DNA of 64,000 bases from positions 20,395 through 84,394 of the IMG/VR virus record IMGVR_UViG_3300009103_000012, one strand, 5' to 3'. The notes below the pieces were generated by a model. It made no database searches. It was not told the DNA's origin and saw nothing but the letters and a program-made list of their open reading frames with translations. The translations under genes were made by a program, and so were the position numbers. This document shows positions 62,428-64,000 of the stretch, one piece after another. This stretch comes from a virus. Each line of letters opens with the position of its first letter. The stretch's first letter is position 1.

Positions 62428-63603
62428 TCACTTAATAACGATAGATTTACCCAGCGGCATTGGCATTGCCTTCAGGGCTCTCATAATATTTTCTGCATCT
62501 GTAGCTTGTCCTTCTAAGAGTTTGCTATAAGTTAAGCTGTCAAGTAATTCCACGAGCTGGTCTCTTAACCTTGTCTGGTCTTCGCGACCTTGCGAAACTA
62601 GATCAGCTCCGTTGAGATTCAAGTCACCAGACGGTATAGGAACAGTGGCAAATTTAGAACGGACTAACCCTAAAAGCTCTTTACACAAAGCAAGTGTATA
62701 TTCCCGAACCCACTGTCGGCCAACAGAATTGGTATGTTTATAGCTCATCCGCCCAAAAGGAACATTCGACAGATTAGACGTCCCATAAATCGTATCATCC
62801 TGAATGTCAGGATCATACGGATTCGGCGCAAACGCGACTCGAATCCAAAGCTTCATTGGGTTATTTGACCCAGTCAGCTCAGTAGGCATTGGATAAATTC
62901 GAATCCTTTCACCAATAATTCTATAAGAATAATTTGATTTTCTTACACGGTTCGATATGTCCATCTGGCCAGCGCGGAGAACATCTTCAAAGACTGGTAA
63001 GACGTAAAAAATCGTCTCAGGAGTAAACGACTCAAAACTGAATTCATTATTAAGATAATTGACAGCTGACGTCGTATCGAAGAATCTATAGGCTGCCTGG
63101 GGGCTGAAGTGGAAAACTTCCTTGATCCTCATTTTTGTACGAGGAGAATTTCTACTGCTTGAAACAATAAGATTCCCATCACCATCTTTTAGCTCATCGT
63201 ATATATTATAGTCTTGTCGTTTATATTCCAACTGAATCGAGCCGGAAACCTCGTTATAAGACCCACCAATTCCAGCTTCCATAGAATATGGTTCTGCCAT
63301 TCGAAGAAGGAATTCGAGATTCTGTTTTGGAAAAAGTCCAGTCTTATTACTTCCAGTTGTGTATCCAAGAAGATTTGCCAACTGTGACTTTGCGTCTGCT
63401 TCATTGATTATGCGGCCATATTCCAGAAAAGACTCTTCAAAGCATGCCCACATCTGCTTTTTTGTTAGCTCAACACTGAGAATATCATCACCTAACTTTC
63501 TCTTGACAAACGAAACCATAGCATCAGCTTCTGTCTGGAACTCGGTATCAGTATCAAAAAAGCTAAAAGGAGTTGGATTTTTAGTATAAGCAAAAGAAGA
63601 CAT
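62428..63603 (-). CDS. Neck protein (gp13-like)
   Basis: A 391-residue protein in the gp13 position. It has the N-terminal helical region with SVELTKKQMWACFEESFLEYG, a mixed central part, and LWIRVAFAPNPYDP near residue 262, all seen in T4-like head-completion/neck proteins. The C-terminal region has the helix REYTLALCKELLG. Its ribosome binding site lies inside a 9-base-pair hairpin (63607-63637). Likely binds the portal and recruits gp14. Confidence 0.75.
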   Translation of the reverse strand: MSSFAYTKNPTPFSFFDTDTEFQTEADAMVSFVKRKLGDDILSVELTKKQMWACFEESFLEYGRIINEADAKSQLANLLGYTTGSNKTGLFPKQNLEFLLRMAEPYSMEAGIGGSYNEVSGSIQLEYKRQDYNIYDELKDGDGNLIVSSSRNSPRTKMRIKEVFHFSPQAAYRFFDTTSAVNYLNNEFSFESFTPETIFYVLPVFEDVLRAGQMDISNRVRKSNYSYRIIGERIRIYPMPTELTGSNNPMKLWIRVAFAPNPYDPDIQDDTIYGTSNLSNVPFGRMSYKHTNSVGRQWVREYTLALCKELLGLVRSKFATVPIPSGDLNLNGADLVSQGREDQTRLRDQLVELLDSLTYSKLLEGQATDAENIMRALKAMPMPLGKSIVIK

Positions 63604-63606
63604 TCA

Positions 63607-63637
63607 TCACCCTACTGATAACTATTATGTAGGGTGA
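63607..63637 (-). promoter_or_regulatory. Hairpin sequestering the gp13-like ribosome binding site
   Basis: TCACCCTAC (63607-63615) pairs perfectly with GTAGGGTGA (63629-63637) around a 13-base loop. On the minus strand the 3' arm holds AGGGTGA, the only candidate binding site for the ATG at 63603. It could act as a translational switch. Confidence 0.55.
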
Positions 63638-63673
63638 CAAATGTCTTCTTCGAAGCGCAAGCGAAAGCTAGCT

Positions 63674-63916
63674 CTAGTGTAGACCAGCCTCGGTAAGTTG
63701 CCAATCTCGAATGTTTGCGGACTTGCGCAAAAGATTTAAGATCTTGACATTTCTAGTTTCAAGAGCTTTAACCCGATTTTCAAGAGCTTCAATCCGACTA
63801 TCTGAAGTGTTCGTCACCTGAGTTTGCTTCGCAGGTGTTGGGTTTGTGGTAGTCTTTCGGGTCGTCGTTTTCTTTGTCGTTGCCTTAGGCGTAGTTGCCT
63901 TGCTCGTAGTTGCCAT
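63674..63916 (-). CDS. Small Thr/Lys-rich protein with coiled coil
   Basis: An 80-residue protein. The first 30 residues are low-complexity Thr/Lys/Ala (ATTSKATTPKATTKK), basic and probably disordered; residues 40-68 form a short Leu-zipper coiled coil (IEALENRVKALE). It lies just upstream of the neck genes, after a terminator, and has a GGAGGA-like site. May be a small head decoration or DNA-binding packaged protein; unknown. Confidence 0.65.
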   Translation of the reverse strand: MATTSKATTPKATTKKTTTRKTTTNPTPAKQTQVTNTSDSRIEALENRVKALETRNVKILNLLRKSANIRDWQLTEAGLH

Positions 63917-63971
63917 GTCGTCCTATCCTCCAGGAAATTACAATATAACATAACAATCACAACAGTAAAGT

Positions 63972-64000
63972 AAAAAATGCCGCCCCGGAGGGCGGCATTT
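63972..64000 (-). terminator. Rho-independent terminator of upstream gene
   Basis: An 11-base-pair GC-rich stem (63975-63985 with 63990-64000), loop CGGA, and six T residues on the minus strand. It ends a transcript from beyond the right edge, possibly that of a strongly expressed virion gene. The 55 bases before the next ATG hold no clear promoter. Confidence 0.88.

Noticed and set aside
1-64000. Prophage or integrated element
   Set aside because: No integrase, attachment repeats, host genes or lysogeny regulator are seen; gene content is lytic.
1-64000. tRNA genes
   Set aside because: Gaps between genes are too short and none shows a cloverleaf with a T-loop GTTCRA motif.

Overview
The window is part of the genome of a large lytic contractile-tailed phage (a myovirus of class Caudoviricetes). 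It is very probably marine, and its tail and neck modules are distantly related to T4. Every convincing gene lies on the minus strand, so the map reads from right to left. Genes are tightly packed with many 1-, 4-, 8- and 14-base overlaps, and no stretch of 300 bases lacks a gene; the longest gap is about 110 bases. AGGAGG-like ribosome binding sites are common, and GTG and TTG starts are frequent. There are no tRNAs, integrase, insertion sequences or CRISPR arrays. Terminase, portal, major capsid protein, prohead protease, tail fibres, primase and sliding clamp are not in this window and presumably lie outside it.

Right part (about 37.2-64.0 kb). This is the neck and tail module: gp13- and gp14-like neck proteins, a gp15-like tail terminator, two tandem giant tail-sheath paralogues, the tail tube, a terminator, a gp26-like tail assembly/baseplate protein whose 3' end overlaps a start-poor ORF across a seven-T run (candidate programmed frameshift), an 1859-residue tape measure (predicting a tail near 280 nm), and large baseplate proteins with a LysM-like subunit. 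A compact family A DNA polymerase, a small head-type protein and a 3'-5' exonuclease follow.

Middle part (about 19.4-37.2 kb). This is replication, recombination and nucleotide metabolism: a gp32-like SSB with its own sigma70-type promoter and terminator, a RecA/UvsX recombinase, a 5' nuclease, a DnaB-like helicase, B12-dependent ribonucleotide reductase, a ClpP-like protease, an amidase endolysin, glutamine synthetase type II, a hotdog thioesterase, ThyX, an all-alpha dUTPase/dCTPase, a J-domain protein and a full-length DnaE polymerase. The three activities of bacterial Pol I (5' nuclease, 3'-5' exonuclease, polymerase) occur here as three separate genes.

Left-middle part (12.3-19.4 kb). 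A run of closely spaced genes looks like a base-modification pathway: a thymidylate-synthase-family enzyme with the Asn-to-Asp change typical of dCMP hydroxymethylases, UDP-galactopyranose mutase, a GT-B-like glycosyltransferase, a dNMP-kinase-like protein, a UDP-sugar 4-epimerase and a degenerate cupin. A DHH phosphoesterase, an MT-A70 adenine methyltransferase and dCMP deaminase follow. With ThyX supplying dTMP and a dCTPase candidate upstream, this suggests hydroxymethylcytosine DNA carrying a furanose sugar. It is the most interesting hypothesis in the window.

Left part (1-12.2 kb). This is a set of mostly acidic, poorly known proteins. Many share a short amphipathic N-terminus ending in Leu/Ile-X-Glu, as in T4 capsid-targeting peptides cut by the prohead protease. 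They include a ParB-like-fold protein, a superoxide-dismutase-fold protein that has lost all four metal ligands, a ribbon-helix-helix protein and a small group of membrane proteins that may act in lysis.
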